A model generated the notes under the pieces. It made no database searches, was not told where the DNA came from, and was given only the letters and a program-made list of their open reading frames with translations. This document shows positions 52,382 to 63,744 of a DNA stretch of 64,000 bases, piece by piece. The stretch spans positions 1 to 64,000 of the forward strand of contig NZ_CAJEWD010000003.1 in assembly GCF_903994045.1 (NCBI RefSeq), in the 5' to 3' direction. The translations under genes and the position numbers were made by a program. The first letter of the stretch is position 1, and every line of letters starts with the position of its first letter. Source of the DNA: Jeotgalicoccus meleagridis. GTDB taxonomy: Bacteria; Bacillota; Bacilli; Staphylococcales; Salinicoccaceae.

Positions 52382-53176
52382 CTACCTTAACCATAATAAT
52401 AGTACACCGAGCATGATGAGAAGGATAATTGAAATGGTGTCTCGGCGCTGCCATTTTAGTAACCTGTAGTGGGTTCTACCTGCTTCTCCTTGATAACCTC
52501 TCACTTCCATGGCAATTGCCATTTCTTCTGCGCGCTTAAAGGCCGACATGAACAGGGGTATAAACACTGGTATTAAGGCTTGAATGCGTGATTTAAGAGA
52601 CCCTGTCATAAAGGTTGATCCTCTGGCACTTTGAGCTTTAATAATTTTATCTGTCTCATCCATAAGTGTAGGAATAAACCTTAAGGAGATAGACATCATC
52701 ATCGCAATTTCATGAACAGGTACTTTAATCGCTTTTAGAGGTTTACATAGTTTTTCTATAGCGTCTGTGAGCTCAATTGGACTTGTAGTCAAGGTCATCA
52801 AGGTTGTAATAATCACCAAAAGTATGAGTCTAATCGTAATGAAGATACCGGTAATAACCCCTTCTGATTCTATAGTAAAGAAACCACCATCTATTAAAAC
52901 ACTGCCACCTTTGGTTAGGAAGATATGCATAAAGAAGGTAAAAATCAGTAGAATTAAGACTAATTTTAAACCATTGAGCAAGAAGATGATGGACAGTTTT
53001 GCAAGCTTTGTCATCAGTAAAATAAAGAGTATCAAGATACCGTAAGTCAGCCAATCATTGGCAAAAAATACTGTAATCATGAAAAGTATAACTGAAATAA
53101 GTTTTGCTCTTGGATCAAGCTGGTGGACGATACTATTTCCCGGGATATAACGTCCTAACAACATGGAGTTAAGCAT
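52382..53176 (-). CDS. ecfT: ECF transporter transmembrane protein EcfT
   Basis: The shared membrane subunit of energy-coupling-factor vitamin importers, 264 residues with about six to seven hydrophobic stretches. The two coupling motifs SARGSTF (about residue 180) and EVRGYQG (about residue 222) contact the two ATPases. It works with EcfA1, EcfA2 and exchangeable S components encoded elsewhere. Its start overlaps ecfA2 by eight bases. Confidence 0.94.
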   Translation of the reverse strand: MLNSMLLGRYIPGNSIVHQLDPRAKLISVILFMITVFFANDWLTYGILILFILLMTKLAKLSIIFLLNGLKLVLILLIFTFFMHIFLTKGGSVLIDGGFFTIESEGVITGIFITIRLILLVIITTLMTLTTSPIELTDAIEKLCKPLKAIKVPVHEIAMMMSISLRFIPTLMDETDKIIKAQSARGSTFMTGSLKSRIQALIPVFIPLFMSAFKRAEEMAIAMEVRGYQGEAGRTHYRLLKWQRRDTISIILLIMLGVLLLWLR

Positions 53177-54029
53177 GACTTCGCCTCCACTCCTTATACA
53201 GAACGATAAACTCCTCGAAATTGCTAGGTATTCGAGACAAGTGAATGCCTTTATCTTCTAAGTCTTGACTCAATTGTAAGACGTGTGGAATATCCAGGTT
53301 ATAACGCGTCATAAAGTCTTTATCTCTTAGAATTTCTTTAGTTGGTCCTTCATTAACGAGGTGTCCTTTATCCATGACTTTTACTTCATCAGTATAAAAT
53401 AGCACATCATCCATATCATGGGTAATTAAAATGATCGTCACATTCAATTTTTTATAGACATCATAAAACAGTTTCATCGTCTCATCATGGCTCACTGGAT
53501 CAAGTCCTGCAGTAGGTTCATCCAAAATGAGTATGGACGGTTCCATAGCCAAAATACCAGCAATAGCGACCTTTCTCATCTGACCACCTGATAGTTCAAA
53601 CGGGCTTCGTTCGTACAGATCTTCTGGTAGCTTAAGAAGCTGTAGGTACTCTATCGCCTTAGTTTTGGCATCTTCTTCTGAGGCGCCCATATTCATCGGT
53701 CCAAACATCACATCTCTTAGCACGGTTGCTTCAAAGAGTTGGTGTTCAGGAAATTGAAAGACCATACCTACCTTCATCTTAGATTGATGAATTGTCTTTT
53801 GTTTGGTTTTTTTATTTAAGATTGTTCCATCAACATTAACCACACCTGAAGTTGGTAAAATCAGACCGTTCATAGACTGGATTAAAGTCGACTTACCTGA
53901 ACCAGTATGACCGATTAAGCCGTAGAACTTCTTATCGTCAAAAGTCGTATTAATATCTTTTAAGGCGTGAAATTCAAAAGGTGACCGTGGATTATATATG
54001 ATATTTACATCTTTAAATTCAATCGTCAT
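53169..54029 (-). CDS. ecfA2: ECF transporter ATPase EcfA2
   Basis: A 286-residue ATPase with Walker A GHTGSGKST (about 39-47), the MVFQFPEHQLFE Q-loop, signature LSGGQMRKVA, Walker B ILILDEPTAG and H-loop LITHDMDD. The EHQLFE variant identifies the A2 type. Overlaps both neighbours by four to eight bases, so ecfA1-A2-T are coupled. Confidence 0.95.
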   Translation of the reverse strand: MTIEFKDVNIIYNPRSPFEFHALKDINTTFDDKKFYGLIGHTGSGKSTLIQSMNGLILPTSGVVNVDGTILNKKTKQKTIHQSKMKVGMVFQFPEHQLFEATVLRDVMFGPMNMGASEEDAKTKAIEYLQLLKLPEDLYERSPFELSGGQMRKVAIAGILAMEPSILILDEPTAGLDPVSHDETMKLFYDVYKKLNVTIILITHDMDDVLFYTDEVKVMDKGHLVNEGPTKEILRDKDFMTRYNLDIPHVLQLSQDLEDKGIHLSRIPSNFEEFIVLYKEWRRSHA

Positions 54030-54814
54030 AGCTTATCCACCAACTCTTCATGTGTGACATATTCACCATTTAAAAGTGCTTCTGATATGACCATAGTATA
54101 GGGCAATTTTAAATTGGACTGTCTTAAAAGTGTTTTATTTTTGTAGATTTCTTCTATATCACCTTCAAGTACAATTGCACCTTTATTCATCACCACTACC
54201 TTGTCACTTGAAGAGATTTCAGTTAAGTCATGAGTGATATAAAGTATCGTCGTATCTAATTGTCCGTGAAGTTTTTTCAATATATTAAGTACATCCTGTC
54301 TACCTTCAGGGTCTAACATAGACGTTGACTCATCTAATATTAATACTTCAGGCTGGAGTGCAATGGCTGAGGCAATAGCAACTCTCTGCTTTTGTCCCCC
54401 TGATAGACGGTGAGGTTCATGATTCTTAAAGTCAGACATTCCAACAAGTCCTAAAGCATAATTCGTTCGTTCAATCATCTCATCTCTTGGCATGCCTAAA
54501 TTCTCTAAACCAAAAGCGACATCGTCTTCAACAGTAGCCCCAACAAATTGATTGTCAGGATTTTGAAAGACAATGGCAAAATGCTTACGGAGCTGATGCT
54601 TGTTATCTTCTGTTAATTTTTCACCATCAACAAATATGTCACCATCATAACTTTCATTGATACCCATAATGATTTTTACCAAGGTAGACTTACCTGAACC
54701 ATTATGACCGATGATGGAAGTCCAGTCTCCTTTTTTAAAGCTGATGGAGATATGATCCAGTGCATACGCTTCATCTTCTCTATATTTAAAAGTAAGATTA
54801 TTCAACTCAATCAT
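54026..54814 (-). CDS. ecfA1: ECF transporter ATPase EcfA1
   Basis: A 262-residue ATPase with Walker A GHNGSGKST (about 37-45), Q-loop IVFQNPDNQFVGATVEDDV, signature LSGGQKQR, Walker B VLILDESTSMLD and H-loop YITHDL. The NPDNQFVG segment marks the A1 type. It is the first ecf gene, separated from rplQ by a terminator-like hairpin (54838-54898) that may attenuate read-through from the ribosomal operon. Confidence 0.95.
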   Translation of the reverse strand: MIELNNLTFKYREDEAYALDHISISFKKGDWTSIIGHNGSGKSTLVKIIMGINESYDGDIFVDGEKLTEDNKHQLRKHFAIVFQNPDNQFVGATVEDDVAFGLENLGMPRDEMIERTNYALGLVGMSDFKNHEPHRLSGGQKQRVAIASAIALQPEVLILDESTSMLDPEGRQDVLNILKKLHGQLDTTILYITHDLTEISSSDKVVVMNKGAIVLEGDIEEIYKNKTLLRQSNLKLPYTMVISEALLNGEYVTHEELVDKL

Positions 54815-54837
54815 ATCTACACCCCTTTAAAAATTTA

Positions 54838-54898
54838 TGTAAAAAAAGCGCGTACCCTGCAATAAGAGTCGCGCACTGATTATATACTGCAGGATACG
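54838..54898 (-). terminator. Terminator/attenuator between rplQ and ecfA1
   Basis: On the minus strand an 11-bp stem CGTATCCTGCA/TGCAGGGTACG (54888-54898 and 54851-54861, one G-U pair) is followed by CGCTTTTTTT. A smaller GAGCCCA/TGGGCTC hairpin with TTTCGTC (54914-54929) lies just before it. The loop contains TATAAT, so an internal promoter is possible. Confidence 0.75.
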
Positions 54899-54963
54899 TT
54901 GAGCTAGACGAAAGAGCCCAGATGGGCTCATCATCATAACACTCATTCTGCTTTTCGATAAAA

Positions 54964-55362
54964 TTACGCTTCTTCAGTTGTTACTGGAGCGCCTTCTACG
55001 AATTCAATAATTACAAGTTCTGCTCCATCTCCACGACGGCTACCAAGTTTTTTAATGCTTGTGTATCCACCTTGACGGTCTGCAAAACGTGGAGCGATAT
55101 CTTCAAATAATTTTTGAAGTGCGTAACTTGTTGAACCATCTTCATTGATGATTTCTACGTTGCGTACAGTTTGACCAGCACGTCTTTTAGCTGCTAAGTC
55201 GCCTTTTTTACCAAGCGTTACTAAGCGGTCAGCTAATTTACGAAGTTCTTTAGCACGGTCTTCAGTCGTAGTGATTCTTTCACTAACGATTAGTGAAGTT
55301 GCTAAGTCACGTAACATTGCTTTTCTTTGGTCAGATGTACGTCCAAGTTTTCTGTAACCCAT
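54964..55362 (-). CDS. rplQ: 50S ribosomal protein L17
   Basis: A 132-residue L17 with the start [20 protein letters not shown], the basic core [10 protein letters not shown] and a C-terminal [11 protein letters not shown]. Slightly longer than the usual 120 or so residues owing to its acidic end. It closes the alpha operon after rpoA (15-base gap). Confidence 0.96.
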   Translation of the reverse strand: MGYRKLGRTSDQRKAMLRDLATSLIVSERITTTEDRAKELRKLADRLVTLGKKGDLAAKRRAGQTVRNVEIINEDGSTSYALQKLFEDIAPRFADRQGGYTSIKKLGSRRGDGAELVIIEFVEGAPVTTEEA

Positions 55363-55377
55363 TGTTTCTCCTCCTTT

Positions 55378-56322
55378 TTAGTCTTCTTTACGGAGACCTA
55401 AACCTAAGTCTTCAAGTTTAAATTTAACTTCTTCAAGTGACTTACGTCCTAAGTTGCGGACTTTCATCATATCAGCTTCTGTTTTATCAGTAAGTTCCTG
55501 AACAGAGTTGATACCAGCACGTTTTAGACAGTTATATGAGCGTACTGACAAGTCGAGTTCTTCGATAGACATTTCAAGAACTTTTTCTTTCTGATCTTCT
55601 TCTTTTTCGATCATGATTTCAGCATTTTGTGCTTCATCAGTTAGACCTACAAAGATATTTAAGTGTTCAGTCAGAATTTTAGCAGCTAAAGATACTGCTT
55701 CTTGTGGAGTGATTGAACCATCAGTCCAAACATCCAATGTCAATTTATCGTATTTCGTACTTTGTCCTACACGTGTATTTTCAACCGTATAATTTGCACG
55801 TTCTATCGGTGTATAGATAGAATCGATTGGAATTACACCAATTGGCATATCAGCTTTGTTGTTGCCATCAGCAAGCGTATATCCACGACCACCATCAGCA
55901 GTCATGCGTAATTTCAAGCTTCCACCTTTAGATACTGTTGCAATCTCAAGGTCTCTGTTTAAAATTTCTACGTCACTATCGTGCGTAATATCAGCTGCAG
56001 TCACGACACCTTCACCGCTAAAATCAATTTCCAAAGTTTTTTCTTCTTCAGAATAAATCTTCAATGCCAGGCTTTTGATGTTGGTAATAATTGTAGTCAC
56101 ATCTTCAACAACATTATCGATTGTTGAAAACTCATGAAGTACATTTTCTATTTCAATCGTCTTAACTGCCGCACCAGGTAGTGATGATAAAAGAATGCGA
56201 CGTAAGGAGTTCCCAAGTGTTGTTCCATAACCTCTTTCCAAAGGTTCTACAACAAACTTACCAAACTTAGAATCTTCCGATACTTCTACTGTCTCAATTC
56301 TAGGTTTCTCGATTTCGATCAT
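55378..56322 (-). CDS. rpoA: RNA polymerase alpha subunit
   Basis: A 314-residue alpha subunit: N-terminal dimerisation domain (about 1-230, [20 protein letters not shown]) and C-terminal domain (about 250-314, [16 protein letters not shown]) for DNA and activator contact. The start is taken as the ATG at 56322, giving the usual MIEIEKP; the ATG at 56331 is too near the GGGAGG site. It is the largest gene of the alpha operon. Confidence 0.96.
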   Translation of the reverse strand: MIEIEKPRIETVEVSEDSKFGKFVVEPLERGYGTTLGNSLRRILLSSLPGAAVKTIEIENVLHEFSTIDNVVEDVTTIITNIKSLALKIYSEEEKTLEIDFSGEGVVTAADITHDSDVEILNRDLEIATVSKGGSLKLRMTADGGRGYTLADGNNKADMPIGVIPIDSIYTPIERANYTVENTRVGQSTKYDKLTLDVWTDGSITPQEAVSLAAKILTEHLNIFVGLTDEAQNAEIMIEKEEDQKEKVLEMSIEELDLSVRSYNCLKRAGINSVQELTDKTEADMMKVRNLGRKSLEEVKFKLEDLGLGLRKED

Positions 56323-56402
56323 GTGTAACATATCCTCCCTTTAAACGCCGAAAATATTAGAAAATAATATTGTTCCCAACTACTTAAGCGATTAAATAAT
56401 TA

Positions 56403-56792
56403 TTATACACGGCGACGTTTAGGTGGACGGCAACCATTGTGTGGAACTGGAGTAACGTCTTTAATCGCAGTGATTTCAAGACCTGCTGATTGAAGTGCAC
56501 GGATTGCTGCTTCACGTCCAGCACCAGGACCTTTAACTGTAACTTCTACAGTTTTAAGACCATGTTCCATCGCTACTTTAGATGCAGTTTCAGAAGCCAT
56601 TTGAGCTGCGAAAGGTGTAGATTTTTTAGAACCTTTAAAACCTAATGCACCAGCAGATGACCATGAAAGGGCATTACCGAACTCGTCAGTGATTGTTACA
56701 ATTGTATTGTTAAATGTTGAGCGGATATGAGCTATACCAGCTTCGACATTCTTTTTAACTCTGCGTTTACGCGTAGTTTGTTTGCGAGCCAT
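56403..56792 (-). CDS. rpsK: 30S ribosomal protein S11
   Basis: A 129-residue S11 with [36 protein letters not shown] and the C-terminal [13 protein letters not shown] that ends in the decoding platform. It lies between rpsM and rpoA. Confidence 0.97.
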   Translation of the reverse strand: MARKQTTRKRRVKKNVEAGIAHIRSTFNNTIVTITDEFGNALSWSSAGALGFKGSKKSTPFAAQMASETASKVAMEHGLKTVEVTVKGPGAGREAAIRALQSAGLEITAIKDVTPVPHNGCRPPKRRRV

Positions 56793-56822
56793 TTGTTATC
56801 CTCCTTTACTAAAGTAAACTAT

Positions 56823-57188
56823 TTATTTCTTCTTATTCGCTACTGTTTTGATAGGTCCTTTACGTGTTCTTGCGTTGTTTTTAGTCTTTTGACCATTAAC
56901 TGGCAAGCCACGACGGTGACGCATACCTTTATAAGAACCGATTTCCATAAGACGTTTAACGTTTAGGTTAGTTTCACGGCGTAAGTCACCTTCTACTTTG
57001 TAACCATCAACGACTTCACGGATTTTGTTTAATTCATCTTCAGTAAGATCTTTAACACGAGTATTTTCATCGACTGAAGCATCAGCTAAAATTTTAGCAG
57101 CTGTACTTGGGCCAATTCCGTATACGTAAGTTAAAGAGATTACAACACGTTTGTCACGTGGAACGTCCACTCCTGCAATACGAGCCAT
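56823..57188 (-). CDS. rpsM: 30S ribosomal protein S13
   Basis: A 121-residue S13: [31 protein letters not shown] and the basic tail [19 protein letters not shown]. It contacts 16S rRNA and the A-site tRNA head. Confidence 0.97.
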   Translation of the reverse strand: MARIAGVDVPRDKRVVISLTYVYGIGPSTAAKILADASVDENTRVKDLTEDELNKIREVVDGYKVEGDLRRETNLNVKRLMEIGSYKGMRHRRGLPVNGQKTKNNARTRKGPIKTVANKKK

Positions 57189-57212
57189 ATTTTTGCACCT
57201 CCAAATTATATA

Positions 57213-57356
<144 letters not shown>

Positions 57357-57575
57357 TTATTTAAAACGATAAGTGATTCTGCCACGTGTTAAGTCATATG
57401 GTGACATTTCAACTGTTACTTTATCACCAGGAAGTATGCGTATATAGTTCATACGAATTTTACCTGATACATGAGCTAAAATCTCATGACCATTTTCTAA
57501 TTCTACTTTGAACATTGCATTTGGTAAAGTATCAAGCACTGTACCTTCTAGTTCAATTACATCTTGTTTACTCAC
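57357..57575 (-). CDS. infA: Translation initiation factor IF-1
   Basis: A 72-residue S1-domain protein: [40 protein letters not shown] and [11 protein letters not shown]. It occupies the ribosomal A site during initiation. A structured 130-base leader separates it from adk. Confidence 0.97.
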   Translation of the reverse strand: MSKQDVIELEGTVLDTLPNAMFKVELENGHEILAHVSGKIRMNYIRILPGDKVTVEMSPYDLTRGRITYRFK

Positions 57576-57711
57576 TTTTTATCCTCCTTATACAGCATTT
57601 CAATTCCGTGTTCGAAATTTGCTTTAGGTGACGATTCACTTCGTCTAATAACGACTCTCTCGTATACACTTAGACTTAGAACATCCACCTAAAAGCTGCA
57701 AGGTGAACATG
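57576..57711 (-). promoter_or_regulatory. adk-infA intergenic leader with inverted repeat
   Basis: A 136-base gap, large for this operon. It contains an outer stem of about ten pairs (CACCTAAAGC with GCTTTTAGGTG, 57621-57630 and 57686-57696) enclosing smaller hairpins such as GACGA/TCGTC. The function is unknown; map, which sits here in Bacillus, is absent. Confidence 0.45.
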
Positions 57712-58374
<663 letters not shown>

Positions 58375-59676
58375 TTATCTGCGCTTTCTGAATCCACGAT
58401 ATTCTCTTTGGTTTGCATCTGCTTCAAGTTGTTTCATCGTTTCTAGTGCAACACCAATAACGATGAGTAAGCTGGTACCACCAATTTGAATTGTCTGTGG
58501 TAGATCCATGAATTTAGTAACAGTCAACGGCAAGATTGCAATGAAAGCAAGAAATATTGAACCGACAAATACTAAACGATATAGAACTGAAGTAATATAA
58601 TCTTGCGTCGTCTTACCTGGTCGAATACCTGGTATATAGCTGCCTTGTTTCTTCAAGTTATCAGCCATTTTTTCAGGGTTAACCTGCACAAATGCATAGA
58701 AATAAGCAAATGCAATAATTAGTACGACATAGAAAATCATACCAAACCAATCTGATGGATCAGCAAATCTAGCTACTGTTTGTGCCCAATTTGCATCCGG
58801 GAAGAATAGCGTTAATGTTTGCGGAAGCATTAAGAATGCCATCGCAAAGATTACTGGTATAACTCCCGCAGGGTTAACTTTTAGTGGCAAGAAAGTCGAT
58901 TGAGGCGCTAGCTGTGAGCCAGGTGACCTTTGACCTTTTGCATACTGAATCGGAATTTTACGAATTGCTTGCAGGATAAACACCGCGAATGCTGTAAGCA
59001 ATAGTAAGAAAATTACTAAGCCAGCAATTTGCAGTACCGCCATCGTCGTATCCGCATTACCTGTAAATCTAGATTGGAACAACTGAATAAGTGCACTTGG
59101 TAATGACCCCAAGATACCAGCAAAGATAATTATTGAAATACCATTACCGACACCATGAGATGTGATTAACTCACCCATCCATAAAAGGAAGGCTGTTCCT
59201 GTTGTTAAAATCAAAGCGATCAGCAAGTACGATCCAATGTTGTTATTATCAATTAGTGCGCCTCCGAACATTTGGTTAAATGCAAAAGACATACCGATTG
59301 CTTGAATAAAAGCTAAAACGATCGTGAAATACCTTGTGAATTGAGCAAGTTTTCTACGGCCAACTTCGCCCTGTCTTGCCCATTCCGCAAACTTTGGCAC
59401 AATGTCCATCTGTAAGAGTTGCGTCACGATGGAAGCAGTAATGTACGGCATAATCCCCATAGCAAGTATGGAGAAGTTCGTCAATGCTCCACCACCAAAT
59501 GTGTTCATGAGATTCAGCACGCCTCCACTTGAGCCGCCTGTATCAAACACAGATGGGTCGACACCTGGAACAGGAATATATGTTCCAATCTTAAAGATGA
59601 CTAACATTAGCAAAGTAAATAGTATCTTGTTACGTATTTCTTTAATTCTAAAGAAATTCGAAAGCTTGCTGAACAT
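58375..59676 (-). CDS. secY: Protein translocase subunit SecY
   Basis: The central channel subunit of the Sec machinery, 433 residues with ten predicted helices. Visible are IPVPGVDPS in the first loop, the plug-region [22 protein letters not shown], and the cytoplasmic loops RRKLAQFTR and AKGQRSPG. Its ATG overlaps the rplO stop (TAATG). Confidence 0.97.
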   Translation of the reverse strand: MFSKLSNFFRIKEIRNKILFTLLMLVIFKIGTYIPVPGVDPSVFDTGGSSGGVLNLMNTFGGGALTNFSILAMGIMPYITASIVTQLLQMDIVPKFAEWARQGEVGRRKLAQFTRYFTIVLAFIQAIGMSFAFNQMFGGALIDNNNIGSYLLIALILTTGTAFLLWMGELITSHGVGNGISIIIFAGILGSLPSALIQLFQSRFTGNADTTMAVLQIAGLVIFLLLLTAFAVFILQAIRKIPIQYAKGQRSPGSQLAPQSTFLPLKVNPAGVIPVIFAMAFLMLPQTLTLFFPDANWAQTVARFADPSDWFGMIFYVVLIIAFAYFYAFVQVNPEKMADNLKKQGSYIPGIRPGKTTQDYITSVLYRLVFVGSIFLAFIAILPLTVTKFMDLPQTIQIGGTSLLIVIGVALETMKQLEADANQREYRGFRKRR

Positions 59677-60116
59677 TAGATCACCTCGTGAGTTCCGCCT
59701 TGTTGCTCAATAGCTTCTTTAGCTGAACCAGAAAATTTATGTGCTTTAACAGTCAATTTCTTCTCTAGGCTACCAGTTCCAAGAATTTTAATTCCAGCTT
59801 TTTCATTTTTTACAAGTCCTGTTTCAACTAACAGTTCAGGTGTGACTTCTGTACCGTTGTCGAAACGATTCAAAGCGCTCACGTTTACAATCGCGTATTC
59901 TTTACGGTTAACGTTTGTGAAACCGCGTTTAGGAATACTACGGAATAATGGTAATTGTCCACCTTCAAAAGTAAGGCCTACTTTACCACCAGAACGTGAT
60001 TTTTGTCCGTCATGACCACGACCAGATGTTTTACCGTTACCTGATGACATACCGCGCCCTACTCTGTTACGTTTGTTACGCGCGCCTTCAACTGGTTTAA
60101 GTTCGTGTAATTTCAT
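59676..60116 (-). CDS. rplO: 50S ribosomal protein L15
   Basis: A 146-residue L15: [43 protein letters not shown] (usual Gly/Arg-rich arm) and [14 protein letters not shown]. Overlaps the secY start by one base. Confidence 0.96.
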   Translation of the reverse strand: MKLHELKPVEGARNKRNRVGRGMSSGNGKTSGRGHDGQKSRSGGKVGLTFEGGQLPLFRSIPKRGFTNVNRKEYAIVNVSALNRFDNGTEVTPELLVETGLVKNEKAGIKILGTGSLEKKLTVKAHKFSGSAKEAIEQQGGTHEVI

Positions 60117-60143
60117 CTTCGCACCTCCTATATCATTTTATCA

Positions 60144-60323
60144 TTAATTTTCTTCTACTGTAACTAAATGACTAACTTTAGCAACCTGACCTCTGAATTG
60201 AGGTGTATCTTCATGTTCAACAGTCTGGTGCATTTTTTTGAGACCTAATGCTGCAACTGTTTGTCTTTGAGTTTCAGGTTTACCAATCATACTTTTAGTG
60301 AGGGTAACTTTCACTTTTGCCAT
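60144..60323 (-). CDS. rpmD: 50S ribosomal protein L30
   Basis: A 59-residue protein starting [20 protein letters not shown] and containing [15 protein letters not shown], the standard L30 core. An AAGGAGGGA ribosome site precedes the ATG. It lies between rpsE and rplO as in other Firmicutes. Confidence 0.94.
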   Translation of the reverse strand: MAKVKVTLTKSMIGKPETQRQTVAALGLKKMHQTVEHEDTPQFRGQVAKVSHLVTVEEN

Positions 60324-60337
60324 TGACTATTCCCTCC

Positions 60338-60841
60338 TTAGTTTAGAATCTCTTCTACAGTTTTATCTCTCAGTTTAGCAACCTCTTTTACATCTTTAAG
60401 GTCTGTTAAACCAGTAAGTGTTGCACGAACCACGTTAATTGGTGTATTTGCACCTAGTGATTTACTTAAGATGTCAGTTACACCAGCTAGCTCAAGTACC
60501 GCACGGACAGGACCACCAGCAATAACCCCTGTACCAGGAGCAGCAGGTTTCATGAATACGTTACCTGATGAGAATCGGCCGTTAATTTCATGTGGAATTG
60601 TGCCGTTAACGATAGGTACTTCGATAAGGTTTTTCTTAGCAGATTCGATTGCTTTTTTAATTGCTTCAGGCACCTCTTGGGCTTTACCTGTACCGAATCC
60701 TACACGTCCTTTTCTGTCACCAACTACTACTAGAGCTGAGAAACGGAAACGACGTCCACCTTTAACAACTTTAGCGATACGGTTGATTGTTACAACGCGC
60801 TCTTCAAACTCTTGTACTTTCTCTTCTTTCTTATAAGCCAT
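60338..60841 (-). CDS. rpsE: 30S ribosomal protein S5
   Basis: A 167-residue S5: [40 protein letters not shown] and the C-terminal domain [12 protein letters not shown]. Needed for decoding accuracy. Confidence 0.97.
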   Translation of the reverse strand: MAYKKEEKVQEFEERVVTINRIAKVVKGGRRFRFSALVVVGDRKGRVGFGTGKAQEVPEAIKKAIESAKKNLIEVPIVNGTIPHEINGRFSSGNVFMKPAAPGTGVIAGGPVRAVLELAGVTDILSKSLGANTPINVVRATLTGLTDLKDVKEVAKLRDKTVEEILN

Positions 60842-60862
60842 GTTTTTGTCCCTCCTTTTTTA

Positions 60863-61225
60863 TTAGAAATCTAGTCCGTTTTCACGTGCTGCGTCAGCTA
60901 ATGCTTTCACACGTCCATGGTATAAATACCCACCACGATCAAATACTACTTTTTCGAAACCTTTGTCTTTTGCACGAGTTGCAATAAGAGCACCGACTTC
61001 TTTAGCTGCTTCTACGTTAGAACCTGATTCACCTTTGAAATCAGTATCTTTTGTAGATGCGCTTGCAAGCGTAATTTGCGCAGTGTCATCAATTAGTTGA
61101 GCATAGATATGCTTGTTTGAACGATAAACATTTAGACGTGGTCTTTCAGGTGTACCTGAAAGCATGTTACGCACGCGGCCATGTCTTTTTTGACGAACTT
61201 TATTCTTGTCAATTTTCGCGATCAT
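60863..61225 (-). CDS. rplR: 50S ribosomal protein L18
   Basis: A 120-residue L18, a 5S rRNA binding protein. Visible are [35 protein letters not shown] and the C-terminal [20 protein letters not shown]. Confidence 0.97.
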   Translation of the reverse strand: MIAKIDKNKVRQKRHGRVRNMLSGTPERPRLNVYRSNKHIYAQLIDDTAQITLASASTKDTDFKGESGSNVEAAKEVGALIATRAKDKGFEKVVFDRGGYLYHGRVKALADAARENGLDF

Positions 61226-61249
61226 TGATGGTCACTCCTCACTTATTTA

Positions 61250-61786
61250 TTATTTACCAGTTTTACCTTCTTTACGGCGAACTTGTTCACCTTTGTAACG
61301 AATACCTTTACCTTTGTAAGGTTCTGGTGGGCGTACACTGCGAATGTTAGAAGCTAAAGCTCCAACTTCCTCTTTGTTAATACCTTCGATTTTGATGTTA
61401 GTGTTACCATCTACTGTAATAGTAAGAGTATCACCAGACTCAAATTCTACCGGGTGTGATAAACCAACACTTAGGTTAAGTTTATTACCTTGCATTTGAG
61501 CACGGTAACCAACCCCGATAAGTTCTAATTCTTTCACGAAACCTTTAGATACACCTTCAACCATATTGTTGATTAGCGCACGTGTAGTACCGTGTACTGT
61601 GCGGTGCTCTTTAGAATCACTTGGGCGTACTACTTCTAGAGTAGAATCCTCAAGGTTATATGTCATTTCTTCATTGAATGTGTTAACTAGTTCACCTTTA
61701 GGGCCTTTTACTGTAATAGTATTACCCTGGATATCGATAGTTACATCACTTGGAATGTCAATAAGACGTTTACCAACACGACTCAT
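61250..61786 (-). CDS. rplF: 50S ribosomal protein L6
   Basis: A 178-residue L6 with two repeated domains. Segments include [31 protein letters not shown] and the signature [13 protein letters not shown] near the end. Confidence 0.97.
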   Translation of the reverse strand: MSRVGKRLIDIPSDVTIDIQGNTITVKGPKGELVNTFNEEMTYNLEDSTLEVVRPSDSKEHRTVHGTTRALINNMVEGVSKGFVKELELIGVGYRAQMQGNKLNLSVGLSHPVEFESGDTLTITVDGNTNIKIEGINKEEVGALASNIRSVRPPEPYKGKGIRYKGEQVRRKEGKTGK

Positions 61787-61812
61787 TACTTTGCACCTCC
61801 TATATTAGTTAA

Positions 61813-62211
61813 TTACCAAACGTATGCGAGAACTTCCCCGCCTAGATTTCTTTTACGTGCTTCTTTATCTGTAAGCACACCTTCTGAAGTTGAGATTAGA
61901 GCAATTCCAAGACCGTTAAGTACTCTTGGTAACTCTTCTCTTTTAGCATAAACGCGTAGACCAGGTTTAGAAATACGTTTCAAACCAGTAATAACACGCT
62001 CATTTTCATTTGAGTATTTCATGAATACACGGATGATACCTTGCTTGTCATCCTCGATGAATTCTACGTTCTTAACAAAACCTTCTGTTTTTAAGATACC
62101 TGCGATTTCTTTTTTGAGGTTTGATGCAGGAATTTCTAAAGTTTCATGTCTAACAATGTTCGCATTTCTAATGCGTGTTAGCATATCTGCAATTGGATCT
62201 GACACTGTCAT
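61813..62211 (-). CDS. rpsH: 30S ribosomal protein S8
   Basis: A 132-residue S8: [32 protein letters not shown] and the closing [18 protein letters not shown]. It binds 16S rRNA helix 21. Confidence 0.97.
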   Translation of the reverse strand: MTVSDPIADMLTRIRNANIVRHETLEIPASNLKKEIAGILKTEGFVKNVEFIEDDKQGIIRVFMKYSNENERVITGLKRISKPGLRVYAKREELPRVLNGLGIALISTSEGVLTDKEARKRNLGGEVLAYVW

Positions 62212-62240
62212 TTAAGTTGCCTCCTTTCGAATAATGTTTC

Positions 62241-62438
<198 letters not shown>

Positions 62439-62445
62439 TTAGTTC

Positions 62446-62985
62446 TTACTTTTGGAATGGCATACCAAATTGAGTAAGCAATTCACGAGCTTCTTCATCT
62501 GTGTTTGCAGTTGTAACAATTACGATATCCATACCGCGAACTTTTGATACTTTATCGTAGTCAATTTCTGGGAAGATTAATTGTTCTTTAACACCAAGTG
62601 TGTAGTTTCCACGGCCATCAAAAGCCTTTTTAGAAATACCTCTAAAGTCTCTAACACGTGGTAGTGAAACCGAGATAAGTTTATCTAGGAATTCATACAT
62701 TCTTTCTCCACGTAGAGTCACTTTAGCACCAATTGGCATACCTTCACGTAAGCGGAAAGTCGCGATTGATTTTTTAGCTTTAGTGATGATTGGTTTTTGA
62801 CCTGTGATTTGCGCAAGTTCTTCTACTGCTGTATCTAGAACTTTGGCGTTTTGGACAGCGTCACCAACACCCATGTTTACAACGATTTTTTCAATTTTTG
62901 GTGCTTGCATTACTGAAGAGTAATTAAATTTATTTACTAATTCTTGTTTGATTGTTTCATCGTATCTTTCTTTTAAACGAGCCAT
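62446..62985 (-). CDS. rplE: 50S ribosomal protein L5
   Basis: A 179-residue 5S rRNA-binding protein: [40 protein letters not shown] and [17 protein letters not shown]. Confidence 0.97.
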   Translation of the reverse strand: MARLKERYDETIKQELVNKFNYSSVMQAPKIEKIVVNMGVGDAVQNAKVLDTAVEELAQITGQKPIITKAKKSIATFRLREGMPIGAKVTLRGERMYEFLDKLISVSLPRVRDFRGISKKAFDGRGNYTLGVKEQLIFPEIDYDKVSKVRGMDIVIVTTANTDEEARELLTQFGMPFQK

Positions 62986-63011
62986 TTATGTGACCTCCTT
63001 CCGTTTGAATC

Positions 63012-63320
63012 TTATTTGATCTCTTTACCTGATTTCACAGCGATTTTCACTTTTTTGCCATCTTTGATTTCATGACGGACACGAGTGCGCTCACCTGATT
63101 CAGGGTCAACGTGCATAACGTTTGAAACATGAATAGGCGCTTCTACCTCTAGAATCCCACCTTCTGGGTTCATTTGAGATGGCTTCTGGTGTTTCTTAAC
63201 GATATTTACATTTTCAACAACGACACGGTCTTCTGAAGGAATTGCTTTTAGTACAGTTCCTTTTTTACCTTTGTCTTTACCGCTGATTACAATGACTTGG
63301 TCACCTGATTTAACGTGCAT
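63012..63320 (-). CDS. rplX: 50S ribosomal protein L24
   Basis: A 102-residue L24 with the KOW motif [20 protein letters not shown] (about 5-24) and [14 protein letters not shown]. Slightly shorter than the common 103-105 residues. It initiates 50S assembly. Confidence 0.96.
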   Translation of the reverse strand: MHVKSGDQVIVISGKDKGKKGTVLKAIPSEDRVVVENVNIVKKHQKPSQMNPEGGILEVEAPIHVSNVMHVDPESGERTRVRHEIKDGKKVKIAVKSGKEIK

Positions 63321-63347
63321 AGTTGTGGCACCTCCTTCGGATTAAGA

Positions 63348-63716
63348 TTATAGTACTTCTGGTGCGAGTGAGATAATCTTCATGAAGTTACCTTCGCGAA
63401 GTTCACGAGCAACTGGTCCGAAAATACGAGTACCTCTTGGACCTTTATCATCACGGATGATTACACATGCGTTCTCATCGAATTTAATATATGAACCATC
63501 TTCACGACGGATTCCTGTTTTTGTTCTAACGATGACAGCTTTAACAACTTCACCTTTTTTGACAACTCCACCTGGTGTTGCATTTTTAACTGTTGCAACA
63601 ATTACGTCACCAATGTTAGCAGTTTTACGACCTGTACCACCAAGTACTTTGATTGTGAGTACTTCACGTGCACCTGAGTTGTCAGCAACTTTTAATCGGC
63701 TTTCTGACTGAATCAT
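63348..63716 (-). CDS. rplN: 50S ribosomal protein L14
   Basis: A 122-residue L14: [40 protein letters not shown] and [14 protein letters not shown]. Bridge protein between subunits. Confidence 0.97.
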   Translation of the reverse strand: MIQSESRLKVADNSGAREVLTIKVLGGTGRKTANIGDVIVATVKNATPGGVVKKGEVVKAVIVRTKTGIRREDGSYIKFDENACVIIRDDKGPRGTRIFGPVARELREGNFMKIISLAPEVL

Positions 63717-63744
63717 GCGTGATTCCCTCCTTTTGTTTCAAGTA

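Noticed and set aside
60471-60836. A 121-codon + strand ORF
   Set aside because: It is the antisense shadow of rpsE, as are the other + strand ORFs within the ribosomal cluster.
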